Shown here in pieces: positions 36,236 through 48,347 of a DNA stretch of 64,000 nt; positions within the stretch are counted from its first letter, which is position 1; each line of letters starts with the position of its first letter. Origin of the DNA: Amaricoccus sp. (GTDB lineage Bacteria > Pseudomonadota > Alphaproteobacteria > Rhodobacterales > Rhodobacteraceae); assembly GCF_017993425.1 (NCBI RefSeq), contig NZ_JAGOMQ010000008.1:1-64000 (forward strand). The letters run 5' to 3'. The translations under genes were made by a program, and so were the position numbers. Below the pieces are notes generated by a model, which was not told the origin of the DNA, did not search any database, and saw only the letters and a list, made by a program, of their open reading frames with translations.

Positions 36236-37423
36236 ATGAAACTGACATCAACAGCGCTGCTGCTGCTCGGCGTGGCCGGCCTCGCCGCCCCCGCGCTCGC
36301 CCAGGACGACCGCATCGTCGTCGGCTTCGCCACCGCGCAGTCGGGCTTCATGCAGGCCTACGACGAGCCGGCGACCCAGGCCGCGCAGATCCGCATCGAC
36401 GAGATCAACGCCGCCGGCGGCCTGCTCGGCCACCAGATCGAGACGGTCGCCGCCGACACCAAGTCCGACCGCGCCGAGGGCGCCAAGGCCGGGCTCGAGG
36501 TGATCGAGGGCGGCGCCGACCTCGTCGTCGTCTCCTGCGACTACGACTTCGGCGCCCCGGCGGCGCTGATGGCGGAGAGTAACGGCATCGTCTCGTTCTT
36601 CCTCTGCGCCGAGAGCGTGCGCGCCGGCATCCAGGGCGTCGGCCCGCATTCCTTCTCGTCGTCGGTCCTCGCCGCCGTGCAGGGCGCCACGATGGCGGAA
36701 TGGGCGCACGCCAAGCTCGGGGCGAACCGGTTCTACGTGCTCGAGGACACCTGGACCGAGTACAACAAGGGCATCTGCGACGGCTTCGACTGGCGCGCCC
36801 CGCAGATCGAGGGCGTCGAGATCGTCGGCCGCGACACCTTCGTCAACGACGACGCCTCGATCGCCGCGCAGATCACCCGGATCAGCCAGCTTCCCGAGCC
36901 GCCGGACGCGATCATGCTCTGCTCGATGATGCCGGGCGTCGTCTCGGCGGTGAAGCAGATCCGCGACGCCGGCATCGCCATCCCGATCCTGAACGGCTCC
37001 GGCGCAGACGGCAGCTACTGGATGGACGCGGTGCCCGGCCTCTCCGAGTTCTACATCCCGGTGCAGGGCTCGATCTACGGCGACGACCCGAACCCGAAGG
37101 TGCAGGAGTTCAACAAGGCCTTCGAGGCGAAGTTCGGCGCCGGCCCCTCGTCGCAATACGCCTATCCGGGCTACGTGATGATCGACGTCTGGGCCAAGGC
37201 GGTGGAGCGCGCCGGGACCACCGAGGCGAACGCCGTCGTGGCCGAGCTCGAGAAGATGAAGGACGAGCCGACCATCTTCGGCGCCCGCACCTTCACCTCC
37301 GAGCTGCACCACCAGAACCGGGCGGAATACAAGATCGTCAAGGTCACCGACGGCAAGCCCGCCGTCGTCGACACCTGGACGATCGCCGAGCCGGTCCCGA
37401 TGGAGGCGCTGCTCGGCAACTGA
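36236..37423 (+). CDS. livK: LIV-type ABC transporter substrate-binding protein
   Basis: 395 residues from ATG 36236 (AGGGAG nine bases before); an in-frame ATG at 36203 would add a short unlikely leader. Signal peptide MKLTSTALLLLGVAGLAAPALA. A type I periplasmic binding fold covers 25-370, with VVGFATAQSGFMQAYDEPA and the hinge region CDYDFGAPAALMAESNGI. The ligand may be a branched-chain amino acid, an amide or urea; specificity residues cannot be read. It is last in the operon, before a hairpin at 37438. Confidence 0.9.
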   Translation: MKLTSTALLLLGVAGLAAPALAQDDRIVVGFATAQSGFMQAYDEPATQAAQIRIDEINAAGGLLGHQIETVAADTKSDRAEGAKAGLEVIEGGADLVVVSCDYDFGAPAALMAESNGIVSFFLCAESVRAGIQGVGPHSFSSSVLAAVQGATMAEWAHAKLGANRFYVLEDTWTEYNKGICDGFDWRAPQIEGVEIVGRDTFVNDDASIAAQITRISQLPEPPDAIMLCSMMPGVVSAVKQIRDAGIAIPILNGSGADGSYWMDAVPGLSEFYIPVQGSIYGDDPNPKVQEFNKAFEAKFGAGPSSQYAYPGYVMIDVWAKAVERAGTTEANAVVAELEKMKDEPTIFGARTFTSELHHQNRAEYKIVKVTDGKPAVVDTWTIAEPVPMEALLGN

Positions 37424-37437
37424 GCCGGGGAAAGCTC

Positions 37438-37459
37438 GGGCCTCGCGCAAGCGAGGCCC
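37438..37459 (+). terminator. hairpin at the end of the liv operon
   Basis: GGGCCTCGC (37438-37446), loop GCAA and GCGAGGCCC (37451-37459): a perfect 9-bp stem 14 bases after the livK stop. The U-tract downstream is poor (GGCATTCACACTTT). Confidence 0.6.
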
Positions 37460-37465
37460 GGCATT

Positions 37466-37720
37466 CACACTTTCCGGCCGAAGCCCCGGATCGGGGCAGA
37501 ACGGGCCGCAACGCCGAAGCCAGATGGATTTGACCCGTGGCAAATCCGTCCGCGCTCGCCGGGGCGCTCACGGACGGATGGCGCGCTCCCGCAGAAATCT
37601 TCGCCCCTGACGACCCCGTGCCAACGCGCTCCAGTCGTCGGCGCGGCGAAAGCCTTGCTTTCGCTTGTCGCGCCGCGGCCTCGCGGGCAAAGCCCGCTTC
37701 GGTCGGTCAGCTTTGGAGCC
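37466..37720 (+). repeat. dispersed hairpin-rich element, copy C (decayed, about 255 bp)
   Basis: The left end CACACTTTCCGGCCGAAG is a degraded terminal repeat. The TTTGACCCGTGGCAAATCCG hairpin (left arm GATGGATTTG, now imperfect), the CGGCGAAAGC hairpin and GCGGGCAAAGCCCGC are kept. About 35 bp spanning the left half of the GGCGAGCGCG hairpin is missing, and the right terminal repeat is absent. This copy looks old and immobile. Confidence 0.8.
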
Positions 37721-37733
37721 GAATCTTCCGTCC

Positions 37734-37791
37734 TGTGGATAACCCTGTGTGAAATCCTATGGATAATCTGTTGATATCTTTATTATCCAAC
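37734..37791. promoter_or_regulatory. cluster of DnaA-box-like sites
   Basis: TGTGGATAA (37734-37742) is the exact complement of the DnaA box TTATCCACA. TATGGATAA (37758-37766) differs at one base, and TTATCCAAC (37783-37791) at two. The DNA is locally AT-rich (CTGTTGATATCTTTATTATC). It may be a DnaA-titration or regulatory site; no replication genes adjoin it. Confidence 0.5.
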
Positions 37792-37838
37792 AATCCCAAC
37801 CACATGACTAGCGTCACACAGTGGGACATTCCCGGCCC

Positions 37839-38717
37839 TCAGCGCAGCCGGCGGATCGTCATCAGCGGCGCCAGCCGCGCCTTGCGCAGGAACCCGGCGA
37901 GCAGCGCCGGGTCCGGCCCCGCCGCCTCGGTCGTCCCGGTCTCCTCCGCCGCGAGCCCCCCGGTGACGAAGAGCGCGTCGAGATTCTCCCCCATCGCTCC
38001 CAGCACGTCCGTCGCCACCCCGTCGCCGATGGCGAGGATCTCCTCCGCCGTCACCTCCGCGCCCAGCAGCTGCGAAACCCGCCGCCGCGCCAGCGCATAG
38101 ATCGGCGGGTGCGGCTTGCCGAAATAGAAGCTCGCGCCCCCCGCCTCCGCATAGGCCTGCGCGATCGCGCCCGCGCAGTAGATCCGCCGCTCGCCCACGT
38201 CGACCACCACGTCCGGGTTGGCGCACAGAAGCCGCAGCCCCCGGGTCTTGCCCTCGAGGATCAGCGCCCGATAATCGTCGGGCGTCTCGGTCGCATCGTC
38301 GAAGAGCCCGGTGCAGACGATGCCCTCCGCCTCCGCCAGCGGGACCAGCTCGACGTCGTAGGGCCGCCCCTCCGCGTCGCGGAAGAAGGCGAGGTCGCGC
38401 TCCGGCCCGACGTGATGCACCCGCCGCCCGAACCGCCCCGTCGCCAGCGCCTCCTGCGCCGCGTCGCCGGACGAGACGATCAGGTCGTAGCACGAGGCGG
38501 GCGCCCCCAGCCCCTCCAGCTGCCGCGCCACGCTCGCCGCCGGCCGCGGCGAGTTGGTCAGCAGCACCACCGCGCCGCCGCCCTCCCGGAAGCGCTCCAG
38601 CGCGGCGACCGCGGCCGGGAAGGCCCGCACCCCGTCATGCAGGCACCCCCAGAGGTCGCAGTAGAGCACCCGGTAGCCCGGGGCGATGTCGGCGAGGCTG
38701 TCGATGATGCGGGTCAT
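37839..38717 (-). CDS. HAD-superfamily class IIA hydrolase
   Basis: 292 residues. The class IIA layout is clear: motif I YCDLWGCLHDGVRAFPAAV (nucleophile Asp about 20), motif II LLTNSPRPA, a large cap (about 90-190), motif III in FYFGKPHPPIYALA and motif IV LAIGDGVATDVLGAM. The variant motif I (DLWG instead of DxDG) is usual in this proteobacterial subfamily. The physiological substrate, probably a sugar or nucleotide phosphate, is unknown. Confidence 0.88.
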   Translation of the reverse strand: MTRIIDSLADIAPGYRVLYCDLWGCLHDGVRAFPAAVAALERFREGGGAVVLLTNSPRPAASVARQLEGLGAPASCYDLIVSSGDAAQEALATGRFGRRVHHVGPERDLAFFRDAEGRPYDVELVPLAEAEGIVCTGLFDDATETPDDYRALILEGKTRGLRLLCANPDVVVDVGERRIYCAGAIAQAYAEAGGASFYFGKPHPPIYALARRRVSQLLGAEVTAEEILAIGDGVATDVLGAMGENLDALFVTGGLAAEETGTTEAAGPDPALLAGFLRKARLAPLMTIRRLR

Positions 38718-38883
38718 GGCGTCCTGCGGCTGGTCTCGCGCCGCGGCTTAGACGATTCCCGCGCGCCGGCCCAGACCCCCGGACCGGCACCCTGCCGGCG
38801 CCGGAGCGGCGCGCGGGGGGCGCGCCGCCCCGGCTCCTGCGCCTTGCCGCTGGTGGGGGCAGCGGGCGGCGCGGGAAACCCGG

Positions 38884-41241
<2,358 letters not shown>

Positions 41242-41249
41242 TTAAGGTA

Positions 41250-42203
41250 ATGGAAATCACCCTTCGCCAGCTCCGCTACCTGATTTCCCTTGCCGACGAG
41301 GGGCATTTCGGGCGCGCCGCGGCGGCGGTGAACGTGAGCCAGCCGGCGCTGTCGGTGCAGATCCGCGAGCTGGAGGCTGGGCTGGGGACGCAGCTCGTCG
41401 AGCGGCGGGCCCGGGAGGTGGTGCTGACCCCGGCGGGGCGCGAGGTGCTGCGGCGGGCGCGGCGGGTGATGGACGAGGTCGCCGAGCTGACCGAGGTGGC
41501 GCGGCGGGAGCGCGGGCTCGGCGGGCGGCTGCGGCTCGGGGTGATCCCTACGGTCGCGCCCTACCTGCTGCCGGCGGCGCTGCCGCTGCTGCGCGGCCGC
41601 AACCTTGCGCTCGACCTCGGGGTGCGGGAGGCGCAGACCCAGGCGCTGGTCGAGGAGCTGCGGCGGGGCGAGCTCGACGCGGCGGTGGTGGCGCTGCCGG
41701 CGGGGGCGGCGGATCTGGTGGAGGAGCCGCTCTTCGAGGACCGCTTCCTGCTCGCCGGCTCGGCGCGGCAGGTGGCGGAGCTCGGGGCCGGCGGCGTCGA
41801 CCCGCAGGCGATGGCGGCGCAGCGGCTGCTGTTGCTCGACGACGGGCACTGTCTCGCCGACCAGGCGCTGGCGGCCTGCGCGCTGTCGCGGGAGCAGGCG
41901 GCGCTCGATTTGCGGGCGTCGAGCCTGTCGACGCTGTGCCGGCTGGCGGAGGAGGGGTTCGGGCTGACGCTCGTCCCCGAGCTCGCGGTGCGGATCGAGA
42001 CGGCGGCGGCGCCCCGGCTGGCGCTGGCGCGCTTCGCCGGGCCGGAGCCGCGGCGGACGATCGGGCTGGCGCGGCGGCGGCAGTCGCGCGACGACGGCTG
42101 GTTCTCGGAGCTCGCGGACATGCTGGCGCGGGCGGGGCGGGACGAGATCTCCCATGCCGCGGCGGCGGTTCCGGCCCTTGGCGCCATGGCGGCGGAGGGA
42201 TAG
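41250..42203 (+). CDS. oxyR: OxyR, peroxide-sensing LysR-family activator
   Basis: 317 residues. The helix-turn-helix is in the first 60 residues ([20 protein letters not shown] and [15 protein letters not shown]). The redox pair is Cys201 and Cys210 in [16 protein letters not shown], with the same spacing as E. coli Cys199/Cys208. H2O2 would form the disulfide and activate the divergent katG. lipA starts 26 bp after the stop. Confidence 0.95.
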   Translation: MEITLRQLRYLISLADEGHFGRAAAAVNVSQPALSVQIRELEAGLGTQLVERRAREVVLTPAGREVLRRARRVMDEVAELTEVARRERGLGGRLRLGVIPTVAPYLLPAALPLLRGRNLALDLGVREAQTQALVEELRRGELDAAVVALPAGAADLVEEPLFEDRFLLAGSARQVAELGAGGVDPQAMAAQRLLLLDDGHCLADQALAACALSREQAALDLRASSLSTLCRLAEEGFGLTLVPELAVRIETAAAPRLALARFAGPEPRRTIGLARRRQSRDDGWFSELADMLARAGRDEISHAAAAVPALGAMAAEG

Positions 42204-42229
42204 AACCGGGCGCAGGCAGGAGGAGCCCC

Positions 42230-43186
42230 ATGGCCGAGCGAGACCTGAGCGACCGGAACCAGCGCCACCCCGAGAAGGCGCATCGCCCGGACACGCCGCT
42301 CCTGCGCAAGCCGGACTGGATCCGGGTGAAGGCCCCCACGTCGGAGGGCTACAAGCGGACCCGGGACATCCTGCGGGAGAACCGGCTGGTCACCGTCTGC
42401 GAGGAGGCGGGCTGCCCGAACGTCGGCGAGTGCTGGAGCCAGGGTCACGCCACCATGATGATCATGGGCGAGATCTGCACCCGGGGCTGCACCTTCTGCA
42501 ACGTCGCGACCGGGCGGCCGGACGCGCTCGACGTGTTCGAGCCGCTGCGGGTGGCGGTCGCGGTCGAGAAGCTCGGGCTGAACCATGTGGTCATCACCTC
42601 GGTCGACCGGGACGACCTCGCGGACGGGGGGGCGGAGCATATCGCCCAGACGATCCGGGCGGTGCGGCGGAAGAACCCGGAGACGACGATCGAGGTGCTG
42701 ACGCCGGACTTCCTGCGCTGCCCGCCCGAGGCGCTCGCCGCGGTGGTCGAGGCGAAGCCGGACGTCTTCAACCACAACCTCGAGACGGTGCCGGGGCTCT
42801 ATCCGGAGGTGCGGCCGGGGGCGCGGTATTTCCATTCGCTGCGGCTTTTGCAGCGGGTGAAGGAGCTCGATCCGGCGATGTTCACCAAGTCCGGCATCAT
42901 GGTCGGGCTCGGCGAGGAAAGGCAGGCGGTGCTGCAGGTGATGGACGACCTGCGGGCGGCCGACGTCGATTTCCTGACGATCGGCCAGTATCTCCAGCCG
43001 ACCCCGAAGCACCACGCGGTGCGGCAGTTCGTGACGCCGGAGGAGTTCGCCGCCTACGAGAAGGCGGCGTGGGGGAAGGGGTTCCTGATGGTCTCCGCCA
43101 CCCCGCTCACCCGGTCGAGCTACCACGCCGGCGCCGATTTCCAGCGCCTGCGGGCGGCGCGGCTGGCGAAGCTGGGCCGGGCCTGA
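42230..43186 (+). CDS. lipA: lipoyl synthase
   Basis: 318 residues from ATG 42230, with AGGAGG nearby. The auxiliary [4Fe-4S] cluster is bound by Cys57, Cys62 and Cys68 ([12 protein letters not shown]). The radical-SAM cluster is bound by Cys83, Cys87 and Cys90 (CTRGCTFC). The C-terminal RSSYHAG supplies the conserved Ser ligand. It inserts two sulfurs into octanoyl groups of 2-oxoacid dehydrogenases and the glycine-cleavage H protein. No lipB is adjacent. Confidence 0.97.
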   Translation: MAERDLSDRNQRHPEKAHRPDTPLLRKPDWIRVKAPTSEGYKRTRDILRENRLVTVCEEAGCPNVGECWSQGHATMMIMGEICTRGCTFCNVATGRPDALDVFEPLRVAVAVEKLGLNHVVITSVDRDDLADGGAEHIAQTIRAVRRKNPETTIEVLTPDFLRCPPEALAAVVEAKPDVFNHNLETVPGLYPEVRPGARYFHSLRLLQRVKELDPAMFTKSGIMVGLGEERQAVLQVMDDLRAADVDFLTIGQYLQPTPKHHAVRQFVTPEEFAAYEKAAWGKGFLMVSATPLTRSSYHAGADFQRLRAARLAKLGRA

Positions 43187-43297
43187 TCCGCCGGGAGGCG
43201 GCGCCGGCAGGTGCGGCAAGCCGGCCGCCGCGGCGGGTGCGGACAGCGACCGCCCACGCGTGAACACAGCCTAAGTTATTGAAATCGCGTGAGGTAG

Positions 43298-43324
43298 TGC
43301 ACGAAATTGCACGAACCTGCACGA
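43298..43324. repeat. three TGCACGA direct repeats with 10-bp period
   Basis: TGCACGA occurs at 43298-43304, 43308-43314 and 43318-43324, with a partial fourth (TTGC) at 43327. The exact 10-bp spacing puts all copies on one DNA face, as for cooperative regulator binding. They lie 260-286 bp upstream of the coxL-like gene. Confidence 0.75.
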
Positions 43325-43583
43325 TATTGCCGGGATTGCGGCCTTCCCCGGTAGTCCGCCGGAGCCGAGCCGGACAGCCTGGGTCCCGACAGTCATGTGG
43401 AACGAAGAACCTGGCCGCATCAGAGGGCAGGCGCGCGGGGGCGCGCGCGGAGACAGGCTCCGGCGAAGCGATCGAGCCGGAATTCCTTCACCCGGGACGC
43501 CGGGCGGGATGGCGAGGGGGTAGCGGGGCGGGGCGGTTTCGGCGAGGATCGGGGCGACGAACCAGAGCCAGGGGGAACGAGCC
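43325..43583. other. remaining upstream region of the coxL-like gene
   Basis: GCGCGC (43431-43436) and GCGCGC (43441-43446) form a short hairpin over GGGG. No small gene or second subunit of the hydroxylase is encoded here. The ribosome-binding site AGGGGG lies 13 bases before ATG 43584. Confidence 0.4.
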
Positions 43584-45947
43584 ATGGTCGCAACAGGGGG
43601 AATCGGCGCGTCGGTGCGGCGGAAGGAGGATCCGCGGTTCCTGCTCGGCGAGGGGCGCTTCACCGACGACGTGACGCTGCCGCGCCAGGCCTGGGGCCAC
43701 GTGCTGCGCTCGCCACATGCCCATGCCCGCATCACGGCAATCGACACGGCGGCGGCGCGGGCGATGCCCGGGGTGCTGGCGGTGTTCACCGGGGAGGACA
43801 TCGCCGCGGCGGGGCTCGGCGGCATTCCCTGCGGCTGGGGGGTGACCGACCGGCACGGCCAGCCGATGAAGGAGCCGGCGCATCCGCTGCTGGCGCAGGG
43901 CTTCGTGCGGCATGTCGGCGACGCAGTCGCCTTCGTCGTGGCCGAGAGCCGCAACGAGGCGCGCGACGCGGCCGAGGCGATCGAGGTCGACTACGAGGCG
44001 CTGCCCGCGGTGACCTCGATCGAGGCGGCGCTCGGCGAGGGCGGGGCGCGCGTCCATGACGGGCTGGCCGACAACCTCTGCTACGACTGGACGATCGGCG
44101 ACGCCGGCCCCGTCGACGACGCCTTCGCGGCGGCGGCGCGGGTGGCGCGGATCGAGCTGGTCAACAACCGGGTGATCGCGAGCCCGATCGAGACGCGCGC
44201 CGCCAATGCGCAATGGGACCGCGCCTCGGACAGCTATACGCTCTACACGACGAGCCAGAACCCGCACGTGATCCGCCTGCTGATGGGGGCCTTCGTGCTG
44301 CAGATCCCCGAGCACCGCTTCCGGGTGATCGCGCCGGACGTGGGCGGCGGCTTCGGCTCGAAGATCTATCTCTACGTGGAGGAATGCCTCTGCACCTGGG
44401 CGGCGAAGCAGGTGCGGCGGCCGGTGAAGTGGACGGCGGACCGCACCGAGGCCTTCGGCTGCGACGCCCATGCCCGCGACCATGTGACGACGGCCGAGAT
44501 GGCGATGGACGCCGAGGGCGGGTTCCTCGGGATGCGGGTCGATACGCAGGCCAACATGGGCGCCTATCTCTCGACCTTCGCGCCGTCGATCCCGACCTAT
44601 TTCTATGCGCTGATGTTCTCCGGCCAGTACCGGACCCCGGCGATCCACGTGCGCGTCCGGGCGGGCTTCACCCATACGCCGCCGGTCGACGCCTATCGCG
44701 GGGCGGGGCGGTCGGAATGCATCTACGTGCTGGAGCGGCTGGTCGACGAATGCGCCCGGGTCGCCGGGCTCGACCCGGTGGAGATCCGGCGGCGGAACTT
44801 CATCCCGAAGGACGGGTTCCCGTTCCAGTCGCCGGTTGCGGTGGTCTACGATTCCGGGGACTTCGCCGGGGTTCTCGACAAGGCGCTGGAGCTGTCGGAC
44901 GCCGGCGGGTTCGCGGCGCGCCGGGCCGCGTCGGAGGCGCGGGGGCGGCTGCGCGGGCGGGGGCTGTCGTGCTGGATCGAAAGCTCGGGGGCGGGGCCGT
45001 CGGCCATCGTCACCGCGCTGGGCTGTCGGGCGGGGCTCTACGAGGCCTCGACGGTAAGGGTGCATCCGACCGGGGCGGTGACGGTGTTCACCGGGGCGCA
45101 CAGCCACGGGCAGGGGCACGAGACCAGCTTCGCGCAGGTGATCGCCGAGAAGTTCGGGCTCGACGTGGCGCAGGTGGAGATCGTCCATGGCGACACCGGG
45201 CAGGTGCCGTTCGGGATGGGGACCTACGGGTCGCGGTCGATGGCGGTCGGCGGCGGGGCGGTGGCGCTGACCGCGGACAAGATCGTGGAGAAGGGGAAGC
45301 GGATCGCCGCGCATCTGCTGGAGGCGGCGGCAAGCGACATCGTGCTGGAGAACGGGGCGTTCAGCGTCGCGGGGACGGACCGCTCGGTTCCGTGGGCCTC
45401 GGTCAGCCTCGCGGCCTATGTGCCGGCGAACTATCCGCTGGCGGAGATGGAGCCGGGGCTGGAGGAGACCTCGTTCTACGACCCGCCGAACTTCACGTTC
45501 CCGAACGGGGCCTTCGTCTGCGAGGTGGAGATCGACCGGGAGACCGGGCGGGTGTCGGTCGAGAGCCTGGTCGGCGCCCATGACGTCGGGCGGACGATCA
45601 ACCCGATGATCGTCGACGGCCAGATCCATGGCGGGCTGGCGCAGGCGGTGGGGCAGGCGCTGATCGAGGGGGTGGCGTTCGACGAGACGGGCCAGATCGT
45701 CTCGGGGTCGCTGATGGATTACGGGCTGCCGCGCGCCGACGACGTGCCGTTCTTCGGCCTCGACCGCCACGACGTGCCGACGCCGACCAACCCGCTGGGG
45801 GTGAAGGGCGCCGGCGAGGCGGGGCTGACGGGGGCGCCGCCGGCGATCATGAACGCGGTGGCGGACGCGCTGCGCTCGGCGGGGGTGGAGCCGGTGGACA
45901 TGCCGGCGACGCCGGCCCGGGTTTGGGGGGCGCTCAACGCCGCCTGA
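43584..45947 (+). CDS. CoxL-like xanthine-oxidase-family molybdopterin subunit (form II)
   Basis: 787 residues. Residues 5-30 ([20 protein letters not shown]) match aerobic CO-dehydrogenase large subunits. The active-site loop is AYRGAGR (370-376), the form II motif, not the form I AYRCSFR that marks true CO oxidisers. Molybdopterin motifs include [11 protein letters not shown] and [13 protein letters not shown], and the catalytic Glu is in [14 protein letters not shown]. It probably oxidises an aldehyde or aromatic heterocycle. The iron-sulfur and FAD subunits expected next to it are absent from the window. Confidence 0.92.
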   Translation: MVATGGIGASVRRKEDPRFLLGEGRFTDDVTLPRQAWGHVLRSPHAHARITAIDTAAARAMPGVLAVFTGEDIAAAGLGGIPCGWGVTDRHGQPMKEPAHPLLAQGFVRHVGDAVAFVVAESRNEARDAAEAIEVDYEALPAVTSIEAALGEGGARVHDGLADNLCYDWTIGDAGPVDDAFAAAARVARIELVNNRVIASPIETRAANAQWDRASDSYTLYTTSQNPHVIRLLMGAFVLQIPEHRFRVIAPDVGGGFGSKIYLYVEECLCTWAAKQVRRPVKWTADRTEAFGCDAHARDHVTTAEMAMDAEGGFLGMRVDTQANMGAYLSTFAPSIPTYFYALMFSGQYRTPAIHVRVRAGFTHTPPVDAYRGAGRSECIYVLERLVDECARVAGLDPVEIRRRNFIPKDGFPFQSPVAVVYDSGDFAGVLDKALELSDAGGFAARRAASEARGRLRGRGLSCWIESSGAGPSAIVTALGCRAGLYEASTVRVHPTGAVTVFTGAHSHGQGHETSFAQVIAEKFGLDVAQVEIVHGDTGQVPFGMGTYGSRSMAVGGGAVALTADKIVEKGKRIAAHLLEAAASDIVLENGAFSVAGTDRSVPWASVSLAAYVPANYPLAEMEPGLEETSFYDPPNFTFPNGAFVCEVEIDRETGRVSVESLVGAHDVGRTINPMIVDGQIHGGLAQAVGQALIEGVAFDETGQIVSGSLMDYGLPRADDVPFFGLDRHDVPTPTNPLGVKGAGEAGLTGAPPAIMNAVADALRSAGVEPVDMPATPARVWGALNAA

Positions 45948-46203
45948 GGGCCTCGGGCCGCGCTCCCGAGGCGGTGGCGTCGGGCGTGCCGACGCCCTCT
46001 CAAGATGTCGCCGGACGAGGGCGCCGCCGCCGGCGCGGAAGCCCGGGCGGGGCTGTTCCCAAGGTCGTGGGGGAGGCCTCCGCGTCCTGCCGCGGCGGCG
46101 CGGGCGCGGGCGCGTCAACCGTTCGGGCGGATCGCAACTGGCGGAGGGGGGCAAAAGCCGCTATGGTCGCGGCCAAGAAGCAAACGAGCAGGCGGCCAGA
46201 GGC

Positions 46204-48237
46204 ATGGCCAGGACAGGCAAGCGGAAACCGAGGGCCAGGCAGAAGCTGGGCCCCCTCGAAAGGGTGTTGCGCGGCGCCTTTGGCGGCGTGCTTCGCGTGA
46301 TCTGGTGGGTCGGGCTGCGCGTCGCGATCGTCGGCGCGATCGTGCTGGGCGTCGCGACCGCCTATTACGAGAGCCAGCTGCCGCCGCTCGAGGAGCTGCT
46401 CGACGGCCGCGAGGGCGGCTCGGTGACGCTGACCGACGCGAGCGGCGAGGTCTTCGCCTGGCGCGGCGAGCAGCACGGGGTGATGCAGGCCGACGCGGTC
46501 AGCCCGCACCTGATCAACGCGATCATCGCCACCGAGGACCGGCGGTTCTACTGGCATTTCGGCGTCGACCTGCGCGGCACGGCGCGCGCGGCGCTGGTCA
46601 ACCTGCGCTCGGGGACGACGGTGCAGGGCGGCTCGTCGCTGACCCAGCAGGTGGCGAAGCTCCTGTGGTTCGACAACACCCGGACGCTGGAGCGCAAGAT
46701 CAAGGAGATCCCGGCGGCGCTGGCGCTGGAGTGGAAGTTCTCCAAGGCCGAGATCCTGTCGATCTATCTCAACCGCGCCTATCTCGGCGCCGGGGCGACC
46801 GGCTTCGAGGCGGCGAGCCAGCGGTATTTCGGCAAGTCGGCGGCGGAGGTGACGCCGGCCGAGGCGGCGATGCTGGCGGGGCTGTTGCGGGCGCCGTCGC
46901 GGTTCGCGCCGACCAACGACCTCGCGAGGGCGCAGGAGCGGGCGACGACGATCGTCGGGCTGATGGAGGCGCAGGGCTATCTGACCGTGGCGCAGGCCGA
47001 CGAGGCGCGGGCGCATCCGGCGAAGCTCTCGGCCGCGGCGGCGGCGCGGGCGGGGGCGGCCTTCGCCGACTGGGTGATGTCGTCGGGGCCGGACTTCCTG
47101 ACGCGGAGCACCACCGAGGACGTGGTGGTGGAGACGACCTTCGACCCGCGGGTGCAGCGCGCCGCCGAGGCGGGGCTGCGGTCGGTGTTCGAGACCAAGA
47201 TCAAGGAGGGCTCGAACGCCCAGGCCGCGGTGGTGGTGATGGCGCCGGACGGCGCCGTGCGGGCGATGATCGGCGGGCGCGACGTGGCTGGCGCGGACGG
47301 CAGCTTCAACCGGGCGACGCAGGCGCTGCGGCAGACGGGCTCGCTCTTCAAGACCTTCGTCTATGCGGCGGCGCTGGAGCAGGGGGCGAGCCCGTTCGAT
47401 CCGGTGCTGGACGCGCCGCTGACGATCAACGTGCCGGGCTCGGGGCCGTGGTCGCCGCAGAACTACACGCGCGAGCACAAGGGGCAGATCGACCTCGTCA
47501 CCGCCTATGCGCATTCGATCAACACCTCCGCGGTGCGGGTGGCCGAGGCCGCCGGGCGGGCGCGGGTGCGGGCGGTGGCGCAGGATCTGGGCGTGACGGC
47601 GCCGATCGCCGAGGGGCCGGCGATCGCGCTCGGCGCGTCGGAGGCGACGCTCGTGGAGATGACGGGGGCCTATGCCGGCATCCTGAACGCCGGCCAGCGG
47701 GTGCGGCCCTACGGGATGCGGGCGCTGAAGCTGCGCGCCGACGGGCAGACGCTGATGAAGGGCGGTCCCGGCGCGCCGGTGCAGGTGCTGGACGAGCGGG
47801 TCGACAACGACCTGATCTGGATGATGACCCAGGTGATCGAGACCGGCACCGGCGGGCGGGCGCGGCTGCCGGACCGGCAGGCCGCCGGCAAGACCGGCAC
47901 GACCTCGGCGGCGCGCGACGCCTGGTTCATCGGCTTCACCGCCGACTATGTCGTGGGCGTCTGGATGGGCTACGACGACAACACGCCGCTGACCGGGGTG
48001 ACGGGCGGCGGGCTGCCGGCGGAGATCTGGCGCGAGGTGATGGTGCGCGTCAACGAGGGCGTGCCGCCAAGGCCGCTGCCGATCCGTCCGCCGGAGCGGC
48101 GCGCCGCGACGACCGTGGTGGCGAGCGGCGACGGGCGGGGGCAGGGCGCCGGCGTGCCCAACCCGGTCGCCGCGGTCGACAATGTGGTGCGCTCGGTCTT
48201 CAACAGCGTGGTCAAGGGCCTCTTCGGCTCGAACTGA
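46204..48237 (+). CDS. PBP1A-family penicillin-binding protein (bifunctional)
   Basis: 677 residues. A basic cytosolic tail and one membrane helix (about 30-58) precede the GT51 glycosyltransferase (about 75-250; catalytic Glu in [16 protein letters not shown] and [13 protein letters not shown]). The transpeptidase (about 320-640) has SxxK (Ser380-Lys383), SxN in SINTSAVRV and KTG (Lys563). It polymerises and crosslinks peptidoglycan in the periplasm. At 677 residues it is shorter than E. coli PBP1a, as many alphaproteobacterial versions are. The preceding 256 bp show no other gene. Confidence 0.94.
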   Translation: MARTGKRKPRARQKLGPLERVLRGAFGGVLRVIWWVGLRVAIVGAIVLGVATAYYESQLPPLEELLDGREGGSVTLTDASGEVFAWRGEQHGVMQADAVSPHLINAIIATEDRRFYWHFGVDLRGTARAALVNLRSGTTVQGGSSLTQQVAKLLWFDNTRTLERKIKEIPAALALEWKFSKAEILSIYLNRAYLGAGATGFEAASQRYFGKSAAEVTPAEAAMLAGLLRAPSRFAPTNDLARAQERATTIVGLMEAQGYLTVAQADEARAHPAKLSAAAAARAGAAFADWVMSSGPDFLTRSTTEDVVVETTFDPRVQRAAEAGLRSVFETKIKEGSNAQAAVVVMAPDGAVRAMIGGRDVAGADGSFNRATQALRQTGSLFKTFVYAAALEQGASPFDPVLDAPLTINVPGSGPWSPQNYTREHKGQIDLVTAYAHSINTSAVRVAEAAGRARVRAVAQDLGVTAPIAEGPAIALGASEATLVEMTGAYAGILNAGQRVRPYGMRALKLRADGQTLMKGGPGAPVQVLDERVDNDLIWMMTQVIETGTGGRARLPDRQAAGKTGTTSAARDAWFIGFTADYVVGVWMGYDDNTPLTGVTGGGLPAEIWREVMVRVNEGVPPRPLPIRPPERRAATTVVASGDGRGQGAGVPNPVAAVDNVVRSVFNSVVKGLFGSN

Positions 48238-48303
48238 GTCCCCGTGTTGGGCCGGAGGCGACGATGGCGTGCCCCGGCGGGCGCGTCGCGCTTGCTTTTG
48301 AAA

Positions 48304-48317
48304 TGAACGTGTGTTCA
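48304..48317. promoter_or_regulatory. TetR-type palindrome upstream of ivd
   Basis: TGAAC GTGT GTTCA is a perfect 5-bp inverted repeat with a 4-bp spacer, 30 bases upstream of the ivd start codon. TetR regulators of acyl-CoA catabolism often use TGAAC-type half-sites. No regulator gene is adjacent. Confidence 0.5.
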
Positions 48318-48347
48318 GTTACCGGCAAAACCAGGGGGGAATCGCCG

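Noticed and set aside
37734-37791. Chromosomal replication origin
   Set aside because: Three DnaA-box-like sites are suggestive, but the usual alphaproteobacterial origin neighbours (dnaA, hemE, parAB, gidAB) are absent. Kept only as a possible DnaA-binding site.
38806-38828. Terminator after katG
   Set aside because: GCGGCGCGC and GCGCGCCGC form a 9-bp stem, but no T-rich run follows on either strand, so it is only a GC hairpin.
43584-45947. True carbon monoxide dehydrogenase large subunit
   Set aside because: The active-site loop is AYRGAGR, not AYRCSFR, so the Cys that binds copper in CO-oxidising CoxL is missing.
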